Origin: Meconema thalassinum
Taxonomy: Eukaryota > Arthropoda > Insecta > Orthoptera > Tettigoniidae
Assembly (NCBI GenBank): GCA_946902985.2
Contig: OX336399.1
Coordinates: 161,178,411-161,242,410, forward strand
Direction of reading: 5' to 3'
DNA length: 64,000 nt
Below are positions 1 to 12,835 of this stretch, piece by piece (position 1 is the first letter of the stretch; each line of letters starts with the position of its first letter). The notes beneath the pieces were generated by a model. The model worked only from the letters and a program-made list of their open reading frames with translations. It had not been told where the DNA came from and did not search any database. The position numbers and the translations under genes are program-made.

Positions 1-13
1 TCGGGAGGCCTTT

Positions 14-819
14 TTGAAGCGGTACTGGGATCCAATGACCCAACAGAATTTGCGATTGGATTTGTATTCAAAAAGATACAGCACCAACAATCCAACGGAG
101 TACGCAGAATTTTTCATCTCACAAATGTGTCGGTTCAAAGAACTGGACCAAAAACCTAGCGAGCTGGAGCTATGTATTGCTATTGCCAAGCAGCTTCCGT
201 ATGAAATCCAATGATTGCTAATCTCGGCAAATGCAAAAACCGCTATTGAAATGGAGGCAGTTCTCAGGCAACTAGACCTCACAACATCAAATACTATGCG
301 TCAGAATCGAACCGTGGAACAGGTACACGTGACCAACACGCAGACTGACCAGTATCAAGCTCCGAAGAACAACAAAGCTACTAGCACTGAAACGTTAGAT
401 TCCAACGGACGTCCATGGAAACAGGAACCCAGAAGATGGCAGCCGAAGTACAAAGGGAATGCTGGTAGAGGGAGAGGAGGTCGGAATTCTTGGAATAAAC
501 CGAATACCAGGGTAGACCGTACCAAAACAATGACGGTAACAATGGCCAAGAAGGCAACAATAGGAATTGGAGACCCCAGGAAAGAAGAGGTAACTTCGAT
601 GACGAGGTAGAGGAACGATATCACGCTTCATTGCGATACCTCGAGGAAAGGGGAGATGAGCCCCAGAAGCAACAAGTCCGCTGGCAAGAAGCTATGCAGA
701 ACAGGACGTCGCCAGACAGATATGGAGACGGAGCCAAGAGTTTGGAGTTACAGCACAGCGAACAAGAGAGAAGAAATTCTAAGGGGACTGGCGCTATAGA
801 AAAAAAACTCCAAAATTAG
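14..819 (+). pseudogene. gag relic of the first gypsy-like element
   Basis: The first part reads through a TGA at 212-214 in one frame up to about 510. The frame then shifts to an N/Q/R-rich stretch that continues to a stop at 817-819. The early segment looks like a capsid-type helical region (FFISQMCRFKEL, LELCIAIAKQLPYE). The later part is low-complexity, G/R- and N/Q-rich, like nucleocapsid tails, but I see no zinc knuckle. It is not expressible as one protein. The call as gag rests mainly on its position before a protease. Confidence 0.55.
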
Positions 820-1280
820 AAGAGTTCGAAAATGATGGATGGAAGTCGGTCAACATCATCAATTGGATAGCCAAACCAGAAGAGTTAATCGAGGATACAG
901 GAGGATCACAGGTCATGGTCAAGAGAGAATTGCCTATTATAATAGTAAGAGTGGCAGGGTTGAAAATAAGAAGTCTGTTAGACACGGGTTCAACGGTGTG
1001 TCTTATGACACAAACTTTGTATAAGGAAATAGCCCAGAGAGAGAATGTTTTGAAAATACCTATCTCAAGTGTTAAAATAAAAGGTGTAATTCCAGACAGA
1101 ACGATGATATGCAAATATCAGTTATTCCTAGATTTACAGATAGGAGGCTCTATGTTCTCACAGAGTTTTCTACTAGTAAACAAACTGCCTTTTAATCTAC
1201 TTATTGGGGGCAGAATTTATAAGGGAATACAGAGTGGTAATAGACCTATCACAGGACAGAGATATGTTCCGTGTGAATGA
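798..1280 (+). pseudogene. Retropepsin-like protease domain of the first element
   Basis: The frame opens after an A-run at about 799-805, where it has shifted from gag. The active-site motif LLDTGST is encoded near 975-995 and the downstream LLIG motif near 1198-1208. These are the two hallmarks of retroviral-type aspartic proteases. The frame meets a TGA at 1278-1280 and then continues in the same frame into the RT, so protease and RT were one polyprotein. Confidence 0.7.
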
Positions 1281-2777
1281 GGAAGCCGAGGGCTTAGAGG
1301 TCTCAATCAGAATGAACCAGGGACAGATGAACAAGTATGGCATACATACAGAGACGTGGCTGAGGAAGAAGTGTTAGCTATTGAGCAGTTAGAAGAAGAA
1401 CTGAAAACACTAGCCACAGACATGGAAAAGGATCTGGAACCCGAACTGGAAGAACATATTTCGGAAAAACTTGAAGAAGCTAAAATTGGGCCAAGAGAGA
1501 AAGAAAATTTAAAGAAATTATTATTGGAACAGAAGGAAGTCTTTGACTCGAGACCTGGTCGTATAAAGAACTTCACTTATGCTTTCCAAGTCAGTGACTG
1601 GACACCATTTAGGCAGAAACCCTACCCTATAGCCGAAAAGCACTATGCCAGCGTCAAAGAGGCAATTCAGGAGATGTTGGAGGCCGGTGTTATTGAGAAA
1701 ACACCTACGCCGTATGTAAGCCCATTGGTAATCGTACCTAAGACAGACGGGACTGTCAGAATATGCCTGGACCTGAGACACTTAAATATGAAGGTAATTC
1801 CGGACTTCGACCAAGTGCCACCTATTGAAGAAATCATCAGGAAGTTCAAAGGGAAGACCGTATTCACAAATTTAGATATCACTTCAAATTTCCACCATCT
1901 TGAATTAGAGAAGAAAACTAGTCTGTTGACAGGATTCATGTTTGATCAACATACATACACGTTTTTAAGGCTACCTTTTGGTTTGAAAACAGCTGGTTCA
2001 GCCCTGATAAGAGCGTTAGATCACAATCTATCAGATGATGTTAAAGAGAGTACCATCAGATACGTAGACGACATTCTACTCACATCAGAATCTCTGGAGG
2101 AGCACATGAGAGACCTGAAGAAGTTGCTGGATGACCTTCGAGAAGCTAATTTTAAGGTTAATATCAAGAAATCGCACTTCTGTCAGAGGGAAGTTAAATT
2201 CCTAGGGCACGTTATTGATAAAAATGGAGTTAAGCCTAATCCACATAAATTGGAGTTAATTCGAAATTTCCCTCGACCCACGAAAGTAAAGCACGTCCGA
2301 CAGTATTTGGGAGTAATTGCATTCTTTTCGAACCACTGCCCAAACTATACTGCGACTGTAGCACCCCTGCAGGATCTATTGAAGAAAGGCGGCAGATGGA
2401 ATTGGACGGAGCAATGTCAAGAAGCATTCGTGAGGTCAAAACAAATGCTTTTGGAATATGTGAAGCTGGGATACCCTGATTATACCCAGAAATTCATCAT
2501 ACAGACGGTTGCATCACTTGTGGGGATAGGAGTGATGCTGTTCCAAGAAAATGTTGATAAGCCCGAAAAGAAAGTTTTTATTACCTTTATAAGTAGGAGG
2601 TTGAAAGCCCATGAGAAAAATTACACGATTACAGAGATAGAGTTACTTGCAATTTTGTACGCGTTGCAATACTGGCGTAAACTCGTGTATGGTTTTCAAA
2701 TAGTCCTCAGAACAGACCATAAAGCTTTAACATTTTTGTTAAAGACGGACTTGTCTAGCCAGAGGTTGACAAGATGA
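1281..2777 (+). pseudogene. Reverse transcriptase and RNase H of the first element
   Basis: In frame with the protease after its TGA. An acidic linker is followed by RT signatures: TPYVSPLVIVPK, RICLDLRHLN, LRLPFGLKTAGSA and the catalytic YVDD at 2061-2072. An RNase H part follows (NYTITEIELLAILYALQYWR, LRTDHKALTFLL). A TGA at 2775-2777 sits where related proteins have W in LTRW-x-LY, and the frame continues beyond it. The RNase H first acidic position reads FIIQTVAS, so the usual D (FxxxTDAS) is missing, another sign of decay. Confidence 0.8.
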
Positions 2778-4457
2778 TCCCTGTATATTCAACAGTTCAA
2801 TGTGGATATAGAATATTGTCCAGGGAAAGAGATTGTAATACCGGACATATTAAGCCGATATCCAAGAGAAGAGGAAACTCTAGCTGTCCAGATTGAGAAT
2901 CGAGATCAGAAGACATTGGATGACTTGAAGAATCTTACCAACCTACAACGCGAAGACCCGTGGTTGAAGATGATGATTGCTTACTTCGAGGGACGCTTAG
3001 CAAGGGGAACTGCGATATACAGAGAGGCAGAGGCATTATCAACAGATTATGTATGGTACAATCACATGCTACACAAGTGGGATGATGTGGAACATACCCG
3101 CCAAAGAATTGTTATTCCTGCATCTTTGAGAGGAGATTGGTATGGCTAGCACACAGAGCGTTTGGACATCCAGGGATAGACAAAATCACTGCTCTATTGA
3201 AAGAAGCATTCACTTGGCCGAAGCCGAGAGAAACTGTGAGAAATGCTATTAGGACATGCGATTTGTGCCAAAGGGTAAAGCCAAATCCCTTTTTAATGAG
3301 GCAACGACCTATTCCGTTGTTACCAGAGAAGCCAAGGCAGCTAATGAGTGTAGACAATTTTGGACCACTGCCTAGAGCACGTAGAGGCAATAGACATATT
3401 TTTGTAGCCATGGATGTATTCTCAAAGATGGTGGTATTATGCCCCATACAGAAAACCAGCTCAAAGCAGGTATTGAAACGCTTGAAAGAGAGAGTTATTC
3501 CGATTCTTGGGAAACCGGATAATCTACTCTCAGACCATGGAAGCTGCTTCACAAGCGCAGAATTTCGTCGGGAATTGGAAAATCTAGGAATTAGGCAGAT
3601 TTTATCTACCATTCGCCATCCTGAGGCAAGTCCAGTTGAGTGTGTAATGAGAGAGATCCAGAAGTATATGAAGATCTACTGCTCTGAAGAGAATTGGAAA
3701 TGGATCGAGTTCCTGGAAGTAATAGAATACTGCATAAATAATACTGTGCATGAGGCGACAGGTCAGGTGCCCGTGACTCTACATTTGGATCATAGACCGG
3801 AGAGACCGTGGACTGGTGTCATCCCATTACCCATAGACGCACAGCCAGGACGAGAATTGAGGATCCAACGAACCTTCGAATATCTCCAAGCACAGGCAGA
3901 GAGACGCCAGAGAAGAAATCGTGCGAAGCGATATGACAGACCGCTTCTCATTGGGGGGAAAAGTGTTAGTGCGGAAGCCAGCCAGTTCAGATCCAGAAGC
4001 ACGGAAGTATAAAAAGTTCATTTTCGGTTATCACGGCCCGTTCGAGGTGATCAGAGACCTACAGAACAATGCATACAGATTAAGGCATTTAGAAACAGGA
4101 AACGAGGTCGTTATGAATGTAGCCAATCTCAAAATTTACTATTCGCCAGAAGAATTTGACGAACAAGAAGAAGCTTTAGCAGCACACACCCAACTAGACG
4201 TGGACAGCAAAGTCAGACCTGAAGGTTCGCGCAGCGAGATGGAACGAGAAACGAGCAGCTTGCCCAGTGAAAGGAAAGAACAGCCAGAATGCCAGTGTTT
4301 GCAAGAGCTATACAAAGAAATGGTCGAAGCGGCCAGGGAAGTAGAAGCAATAAATAAGACCCTCCGTCTAGAGAATGCACAGCTTAGGACTGAGCGCAGA
4401 GTGGAAGGGGGAACGAGACAAACCTACTCACAGCCAGACGAGGTGAAGGACCCCTGA
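2778..4457 (+). pseudogene. Integrase of the first element, frameshifted
   Basis: Three overlapping open segments (to 3149, 3137-4012, 3921-4457) make one integrase. It has an HHCC zinc region (FGHPGIDK to CDLC, about 3155-3270), a catalytic core with VDNFGP, LLSDHGS and SPVECVMRE (D, D, E with 34 residues between the last two), then a C-terminal SH3-like part (LGGKVLVRKPA, YHGPFEVIRD). Frameshifts lie near 3140 and 3935. The tail after about 4150 is E/Q-rich and predicted coiled-coil, ending at a TGA at 4455-4457. Confidence 0.75.
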
Positions 4458-7400
4458 TGTAAACACAGACAGTTGTAGACAGTCAGCTGGTTACTTACAG
4501 AAGGTCACTTGCAATTGACTTCTATAAGTTTTGCAAGGGGAATATGAACCCGAGGGGGGTAGGCTGACTGGTATCGAAAGTGGATCTCAGAGACTGTGAT
4601 CTCAGAATGAAAGTTCCACCAGGGAACGAACCCGAGATCTGTTGAGGGAGTTTTAGTTGTAAAAACCCCTAGAGGAAAGTACATATTTAATCACTGGTGC
4701 GATATCAACTGATGTTGACATTATTTATTAAAATAATGCAGGGAAAATGAGTGGATTACAGCATTATTGGACTGTAGGAAGGAAGATATGCTGCATTTAA
4801 GCACGAAGTTGGGGAGTTTGACATCTAACTAATAGCCCCAGAATTGTGAGAGGAGATTCGTGGAGCCTTGTCGCTCTCGTTGACCTACTTATGTCGTCTG
4901 GAACAGGTCAGGGGGTGAAATAATGGCCCAGTTCTTCCCCGTTTCAGAATGGAGTTGAGAATGGAATGGGAAGATCCCAGTGACGATCATTGATTACTCG
5001 TGATTGGAGCAACGCAATGACATGAGAGTTGCACACAGGTGAATCTTTAGCCAGGAGGCTAATTATAAAGCCTTTAATCTGTGAAATCAAGGCATATTTA
5101 ATGGAGTGCGCAAGAACACAGGACTTTTGGTGTTCGCGGAGTGACCTTACTAGTGCACCGGGGACTTCCACTGGAAGCCGCGTACCCACGCTATGGCAAA
5201 GGCAATTAATATTAATTAATTGGCCGATCGATCCTTCTGCACGCAGATAGTTTTGGGACCAGCGAGGAAAAAGGAACCCTATGAGCATTGTTTCGAGACC
5301 AGAATCATCCTGGGAGAGGAGATGATACAGCGCGGGAATTCTAGGTCTACTTTTTCTTGTGAAACGGATATAAGGATGTGGACTCAGGTCAGAGAGGGCA
5401 GTTGGAATAGACTCGAGCGCGGAACGTATGTCGCTCTGGCCCAGGAAAGGACGCTCACACAAAGACTTGAACATTTTAGTGTTAATCAGTATATTCGCCG
5501 TGCAGTGTAATGCACCAATTGATAATATAATCATGCATAGTCATGAAGTAATAATAAGTACTGTAATCAACGAACTTTATTATGCGAAATGCGTTATCGA
5601 AGTCAAGGAAGAAGGCTCGGACTTCAGCTTGGGAAGCCGTGCAGTAAAACTGTTATAATACTTTTTAGTAAGGACAGTCGTGCCGTATGTGTATAGTTGG
5701 CAGTACGAGCCATTGTTAGTGTTCACATAGGAAGTACCGTGTGATATAACTTGCAGAGCTATTGAAAGTAATAATTTGTGTAAATACTATGTACAATGTT
5801 GAGCGCAGTGTATAATATATTGATTGGTTATACATGTCTTAGTCCGCCGGACTGCGCCGAGAGAAACTTTATGATGCATTTGGTGAAATGTCTTAAGAAT
5901 ACCAAATAGTAACGCTCAGGACGAAAGTAAGCATATTTATGCAAAGCAGGAAGTTCATCGTAGGATAATGGATCGACAGTTGGTGAATCCGTAGGCAGAT
6001 GATCGAGACTTTCAATCAGGAGTTGGTAGGAGCATGGAAGAGTTCGTCAACAACCTGCAATTCTGATATCTTGCCAGGAAATTTCAACCGTAATGAATGT
6101 AAATAGTGAGTGATGTGTGTTTTTGTAGTGATCATATGTGAAATATCTTTTAAATTAATATTATGACAAGTGCTATGAAGTGTCACGTTTAAAGAAGCGA
6201 TAGCTTCATTATATAAATGAAAAGTGCCGTGTGGTTGGTGAAACAAAGGTCTTATAAAATGTGTATTATCAGTGTACAAATGTCGCGCTAATTATACAAA
6301 TGGCAGGCGACATTGGAAGATATGAGTGGTTGGAGCCACCGGGATAAGCCTATGTGAGTACCCCACAAATCATGATTTTATAGAAATTATAGCCCACTGC
6401 ATGTAATGTGATTTCAGAATTATAAAAATGTGCCAGTAAGAATCAGTATTAGGAGATAGACCCTCCAGTGTTTATTGTTGTGTTGATTTTAATAGAGTTG
6501 AGATGTTGTTATACATCAGTGAGTGGATTAATCGTTACCACTATTAATAAAATGGCAAATCAGTTATGTAAACTTAACGTAACGAACACGAATGCTCGAT
6601 TATTAAGATGGTTATGTTGTGTCGGATTATGGTAATTTATGTCAGTAATAATAATAATATAATAAATAATAAAAGGTATGAATGAATACATCAGGAAAAA
6701 GTGTTGTAAGCAAGAAATATTTACGCTAATTGGAAGATTTATCGATCCAAGCAGTAAGATTATATATCAAGGGATGAGAAAAGAGTTTAATATCAGAATA
6801 TATTGTGTTAATGGGAATATAATTATGCAAGGAAATGGAAGAGTTTATAGTGAATTGAATTTGCAGCTTGTGTATAAGCTTGTAGAGTAATTGATAGAGT
6901 TCTCTTACTAATTATAAGACGAGATCATGGTATCGGGTTATGGAGCCAGGTAATCTGTTCGTCGTGTAGAGTCTCGTGTAGCCTTGGGCGTACAGAGATA
7001 TTTAATTTATGCCAGAGTGTTTTGTGTGGTACCCTAACTCTGATGATAGATATGGAATGTTCCGGGTTCGAATCCTGTGGTAGGTGAGAGGAGAACATGG
7101 ACACCTCTGCTCCATACCTGATCGCCCGGGAACTTGTTATTGAATGATTCGTCTCTTGTGAAGCGAATCTTATTGACGGCAGCGCGTGACTGACCGTAGC
7201 ATTTATTAAGATACCGGCTATCCAACTCGACCTGTGTTTATGAATCTCGTGCCTTCATATCATGAAATGGACCTATTGAGGCCAGTTATTAATATCCTAA
7301 GGTTAGGAATAAATGTATAAACTCGTCCAGAACCTATATTGCATACCATTCAGTTTAAAACATATGGGATCATGTGGGTCAGTGTGACCACATTATTGTA

Positions 7401-8526
7401 TTTAGAATCTTGTACTGCTTGGGGAGATAAAAGCCAGAAGTCAGAAAGCGAGGGATGGTGCACGTGCGGGGCCCAGGCCACTCCGTTCTATTGTATACGA
7501 GCAGCTCTAAGTGGGCTGAGTTGTAAAACGAACCGTGAAGGCTAACGTTTTGAAAGGACAGATTTGAGACCTTGCTTGTAATGAAAGGAAGCATTGTTAT
7601 ATTGTGTAATGAATGTGTGTGGTTTAAAAACACATTGGTAATAATAGATCATCCTGATGAGTAAAAATTTTAGCAATCTTACGAATGGTTGGAAGTTGCA
7701 TTTTGTACTGACACTGACACGAATTTACGAAGTTGGGCACTTGACGCTACAGGCTACGCTCGCAAGGGTAGCTTAATAATACCATCCGACACAGCGATAA
7801 CGAAAGTTTTGAAGATGAAATCACAACAGCATGCAGTGGAACTATAAATAGAGGGAAGTGTAGGGGTAGATTTACATAATTATGGAGTTGCACGTAAATT
7901 TGTTGTGCAACACCTAAATTGGCTAATGCATGATAAAGCATTTGGTGGGAAGAGAGAGACCAAACACAACGGTACGCATAATGTCAGAGTAAGATGTGTT
8001 GTAAGAAACAAATAATATTGTGAAATTAAAGAAATCACACAAGATGACAGAAGAGTAAAAGTACAGTTTTGTTTATGAAAGGTGCATGTGCATCAGCGCA
8101 CTAGAGTGAATTTTGAAGTCAATCCAAGGGTAAAGGATTGAATAATGATATGGATTTAATATGTTAAAAAATTGTATGAATAATTAGTGGATTGTGGGAG
8201 TAATTTTGCTTTGTTTGTGTATTATATTTGTTGGGATTGTGTTCTTTAATGTTTGAAGCCATGATTTAATGCTGAATTAAAGTCCTTAGAATAGAGTTGT
8301 GCTTTATCATTGTAGAGTTGATACCTTTTAGTCTCAAATCAAAAATATGCAACCGCTCAGTGGGAGAACGGTACACGCCGAGATCTGAAGCTAGCTGGAG
8401 GCGGAAGCATGTTTTCCATGGAAAATAATCACATGGGTTCAGTACAGAGCTTCTGGACGAATAATGTTTCTTGTGTAAGGATATTCATTTATTTAATTAT
8501 GTATTTATATCTTCTTCGATTTTGGC
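4458..8526. other. Unassigned AT-rich DNA, possibly including the 3' LTR of the first element
   Basis: About 4 kb without a convincing coding region. All open frames are short and none resembles a known family. A purine-rich run at 4538-4551 follows the integrase. A tRNA B-box-like motif (GGTTCGAATCC) occurs near 7074 but without a recognisable SINE body around it. No second copy of any part of this stretch is seen in the window, so an LTR cannot be delimited. Confidence 0.35.
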
Positions 8527-9230
8527 CTACTTTGGACTACGGGAAACAATTGACTTGCTGCTTAGTCCTATTTTCATTCCCCAGAACTTCTTCACCATTT
8601 CGCTGTGGTTACTCAGGCTCACTTCCGACCTGTTGTTCTTGGCTTTTCTACTCTGCTTTTCCTGGAACCCCTTGAATTTATCAATCGTAGCTCGAAACAC
8701 CTCTCTATTCGAGATCCCTTTTAGACTGACCCCAACTTCCCCATGTCTTTTCGGGTTCCATCCACCCATTTTGTAGACGCTTTTATCTTGGTGATGTAGT
8801 TGAAGATTTTTTTGGTTTGACGACTCTCGCTCATTCTCGCGAGGTGTCCATAAATCTTGATTCTTCTATTCTGTGTGGTATCTGTGATTTTCTCTGCCTG
8901 TCTGTATAAATCTTCGTTTCTTCTTTCCCGCCATGTCCTATGATCTTCCTCAAGATTATCTTTTCATTCTACTTTATCTCTTCCGTTTCCCCTTTCTTGT
9001 TCAGTATCAGACATAGAGTCCCTCAGGCTTGACAACTATGGTATAGTGTCTTATTTTTGCCCTGTACGATATTGCTCTATTGTTTTGGCACTAATTTATA
9101 TGCCAGCTCTATCTTTCTGATTCTCCCTTTATTTGCTTCTTTATCCAGTCCATTAGGCTGGTTCCATTCACCAAGATATTTTAACTTATCCGCCTCTTGA
9201 TCTTCCCATTTTTTGGTTATTTATTTATTC
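8527..9230 (-). pseudogene. 3' end of a dead non-LTR retrotransposon (LINE)
   Basis: Read on the minus strand, segments with several stops and shifts spell the C-terminal region seen in the better preserved LINEs of this window: RRIKIYGHLARMSESRQTKK, NYITKIKASTKWVD and finally SNHSEMVKKFW. The equivalent region at 61630-61900 has RLRFYGHIMRLNDDRLTKR and SEMMKEFW. RT motifs are not recovered, so this is a 5'-truncated, decayed copy. Confidence 0.6.
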
Positions 9231-9371
9231 ACAGTTCGGTTTAATTATTTTTACTCTTATTCTTTTAATTAGAATAGATAATAAATTAGATTTATGCTGA
9301 AAAGGACTCCGTTGAAGGGTCAAAACATGTATATTTATATTGTTATTGCTAGGCCTAGTATTTTGAAGAGT

Positions 9372-11302
9372 TATAAATATGTGAGAGAGACAGTAATATG
9401 TGAGTGAGAGAGATAAACAGAAATATGTGAGTGAGATAGATAAACAGAAATATGTGAGTGAGAGAGATAAATAGAAATATGCGAGTGAGAGAGATAAACA
9501 GTAATATGTTAGTGAGAGATACAGTAATACGTGAGTGAGAGAGACAGTAATATGTGAGTGAGAGAGACAGGAATATGTGAGTGAGAGAGACAGTAATATG
9601 TGAGTGTGAGGGATAACAGTAATATGTGAGTGAGAGAGACAGTAATATGTGAGTGAGAGGGATAAACAGAAATATGTGTGTGAGAGAGATAAACAGAAAT
9701 ATGTGAGTGAGAAAGACAGTAATATGTGAGTGAGAGAGATAAACAGTAATATGTGAGTGAGAGAGACGGTAAAATGTGAGTGAGAGAGATAAACAGAAAT
9801 ATGTGAGTGAGAGAGACAGTAATATGTGAGTGAGAGAGATAACAGTAATATGTGAGTGAGAGAGACAGTAATATGTGAGTGAGAGAGATAACAGTAATAT
9901 GTGAGTGAGAGAGACAGTAATATGTGAGTGAGAGAGATAACAGTAATATGTGAGTGAGAGAGACAGTAATATGTGAGTGAGAGGGATAAACAGAAATATG
10001 TGAGTGAGAGAGATAAACAGAAATATGTGAGTGAGAGAGACAGTAATATGTGAGTGAGAGAGATAAACAGTAATATGTGAGTGAGAGGGATAAACAGAAA
10101 TATGTGAGTGAGAGAGATAAACAGAAATATGTGAGTGAGAGAGACAGTAAAATGTGAGTGAGAGAGATAAACAGAAATATGTGAGTGAGAGAGACAGTAA
10201 TATGTGAGTGAGAGAGAGATAACAGTGATATGTGAGTGAGAGAGACAGTAATATGTGAGTGAGAGGGATAAACAGAAATATGTGAGTGAGAGGGATAAAC
10301 AGAAATATGTGAGTGAGAGGGATAAACAGAAATATGCGAGTGAGAGAGATAAACAGAAATATGTGAGTGAGAGAGATAAACAGAAATATGTGAGTGAGAG
10401 AGATAAACAGAAATATGCGAGTGAGAGAGACAGTAATATGTGAGTGAGAGGGATAACAGTAATATGTGAGTGAGAGAGATAAACAGTAATATGTGAGTGA
10501 GAGAGACAGTAAAATGTGAGTGAGAGAGATAAACAGAAATATGTGAGTGAGAGAGACAGTAATATGTGAGGGAGAGGGATAAACAGAAATATGCGAGTGA
10601 GAGAGATAAATAGAAATATGCGAGTGAGAGGGATAAACAGAAATATGCGAGTGAGAGAGATAAACAGAAATATGTGAGTGAGAGAGACAGTAATATGTGA
10701 GTGAGAGAGATAACAGTAATATGTGAGTGAGAGAGACAGTAATATGTGAGTGAGAGAGATAACAGTAATATGTGAGTGAAAGAGACAGTAATATGTGAGT
10801 GAGAGGGATAAACAGAAATATGTGAGTGAGAGAGATAAACAGAAATATGTGAGTGAGAGAGACAGTAATATGTGAGTGAGAGAGATAAACAGTAATATGT
10901 GAGTGAGAGAGACAGTAAAATGTGAGTGAGAGAGATAAACAGAAATATGTGAGTGAGAGAGACAGTAATATGTGAGTGAGAGAGATAACAGTAATATGTG
11001 AGTGAGAGAGACAGTAATATGTGAGTGAGAGGGATAAACAGAAATATGTGAGTGAGAGGGATAAACAGAAATATGTGAGTGAGAGGGATAAACAGAAATA
11101 TGTGAGTGAGAGAGATAAACAGAAATATGCGTGTGAGAGAGATAAACAGAAATATGTGAGTGAGAGAGACAGTAATATGTGTGTGAGAGAGACAGTAATA
11201 TGTGAGTGAGAGAGATAAACAGAAATATGTGAGTGAGAGAGATAAACAGAAATATGTGAGTGAGAGAGACGGAAATATCTGAGTGAGAGAGACAAACAGA
11301 AA
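9372..11302 (+). repeat. Minisatellite of GTGAGTGAGAGAGA-based monomers
   Basis: About 1.9 kb of tandem repeats built from monomers that share ATATGTGAGTGAGAGAGA and end either in TAAACAGAA (27 bp unit), CAGTA (23 bp unit) or TAACAGTA (26 bp unit). The monomers alternate in irregular blocks. The long minus-strand open frames here (for example 9225-11318) exist only because the repeat lacks stop codons in two frames. There is no coding signal. Confidence 0.95.
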
Positions 11303-11848
11303 TGTATGTTTTAATCAAATATTGAGCCCTGTTGACAAATTACATCCTTCCACCAGTCAATTATTGCAGACGAACGCCATGTTTTAATTTATCAATTCCA
11401 CGCCCCGCCAATTACACGATTTGGCTGAGTTATCGAGGCACGTACAACTCTAATCATATCTGTTAATGCTCTGGTTAGCCAATTAAAGCAGGTTCAGCGT
11501 GGTGAGCTAATCGGGATCGCTACTTGAGAGGAGAGAAAGTTAGATGGATCAGCTCTGACCTCTCACAGGTTCTGATGTGGGCCGTTCACGTCCCAGGTGA
11601 ACCGTAACACCCAGGCCCTGATGAAAAATAAATCGGTCAAGTTTGAGTATTGTGCCCGACTGGATGGCACGTGGATTCAGTACCAGACATTATACAATGT
11701 GAGCAAAGGTCCTCTAAGTGGGGGGCGTGAAGGGGGGGGGGGGGGGCTCAGAGAGTGATAAAGAGGGGCGCTGGCTCTGATTGAAGCATTTACATTTCAT
11801 ATTCTGTAACAAATATTACTATCCTCATATCCATGAACCTATCATAGG
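11303..11848. other. Intergenic, nothing recognised
   Basis: No gene or known repeat is seen. There is a G homopolymer of about 16 bases near 11731-11747. The right boundary is the hAT-like element, whose target duplication begins at 11841. Confidence 0.6.
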
Positions 11849-12592
11849 TAGAGGCCTGCGCGGATAAACAAAACTTTATCTGCATCCGCCCCGCATCCGC
11901 ATGACTTTTTCCGCATCCGCAAGTTTGTTGTCTGAATCTACTGGCATTACATTAATACTTTTAATTGGATAAAACATAAATTACTAAACCAAATATTTAG
12001 ACAATTGATGAAAAAGCCGTATATCATAGGCTATGTTTTAAATGAATGCTATACCACCAGAATTGCAACCCCTTTCCTGTTGGGAGTGTTAATTATGCTT
12101 AATGACATAATTTGAATGAGATTAGCTTAAATCATCTTACATTTGAGCCTTTGAAAGCCCAAGTGGTGTAACTCCTCTCGGAATAACAGGCAAGTCTAAC
12201 CTTTGTGGCTGACAGACGCAATGCTCACTTCCAATGCTTCACACACACTGGCCCTGAGCTATGCCTGCTTTCCATAAGGTTTAGACTTCCCTGTAATTCT
12301 GAGAGGAATTACACCACTTGGGCTCTCAACGGCTCATTTGTTATGAAAGAACAAGATGTTCAGTAAAGAACATATAGCCTACTTTCTCCTAAATGTATGA
12401 GTATAGTTATAACTCGTTGTTATTATCAAAAAGTATAATAGAACTATTCTTTGTTGAAGACCTTAGAAACGATTTACCTCTACCAAACGCCACAACCTAG
12501 ATAAAAACTGCTACCATCATTGAAGAAAGAAAGAAAGAAAGAAAGATAAGAAGTATATCAAGAATGTTATGGATCTGGAGACATAATCGACC

Positions 12593-12835
12593 GGACTGGC
12601 TGCGTGGCTCAGCGGTAACGTTCTCGCTTGCTGGGCCCTAGGTTGCAGGTTCGTATCCTGGCGCAGTCAGCTGGCATTTGAGGGTGCACAAATGCGAGGG
12701 AGCCATGTCAGTACATTTACTGGCACGTTAAAGATCCCCTTCGGGCCAAAATTCCGGCACCCCGGTGTCTCTAAAAGCAACAGTAGTTAAAAGGGATGTA
12801 AAACCAATAACATTATTATTATTATTATTATTATT
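12593..12835 (+). mobile_element. tRNA-derived SINE, family A, copy 1
   Basis: The head has a pol III A box (TGGCTCAGCGG) and B box (GGTTCGTATCC), the body is conserved with the copies at 36378 and 62021, and the tail is (ATT)n. An imperfect 12-bp target duplication flanks it (12581-12592 and 12836-12847, two mismatches). It lies inside the hAT-like element and is therefore younger than that insertion. Confidence 0.8.

Larger units (their letters stand above)
1..4457 (+). mobile_element. Degenerate Ty3/gypsy-like LTR retroelement, internal region
   Basis: Gag, aspartic protease, reverse transcriptase, RNase H and integrase follow one another in the order usual for Ty3/gypsy. The left end lies outside the window, so no 5' LTR is visible. 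The reading frame is broken by in-frame TGA codons at 212-214, 1278-1280 and 2775-2777 and by frameshifts near 510, 800, 3140 and 3935, so this is a dead copy. A purine run near 4538-4551 could be the polypurine tract before a 3' LTR, but with one LTR at most in the window this cannot be confirmed. Family assignment rests on RT/INT motifs and domain order. Confidence 0.8.

Noticed and set aside
4944..5534. 196-codon minus-strand frame after the first retroelement
   Set aside because: No recognisable motif, plus-strand frames overlap it, and the neighbourhood is decayed repeat DNA.
9372..11302. CRISPR-like repeat array
   Set aside because: The units are directly adjacent with no unique spacers, and the setting is eukaryotic.
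9225..11318. Open frames of 697 and 646 codons on the minus strand (SHSHISVYL-type repeats)
   Set aside because: They follow the minisatellite in two frames at once, with repeated, non-protein-like content. The repeat simply lacks stop codons.
12593..12700. Functional tRNA gene from A and B boxes
   Set aside because: The same text occurs at 36378 and 62021 with a shared body and ATT tail, so it is a SINE head rather than a tRNA gene.
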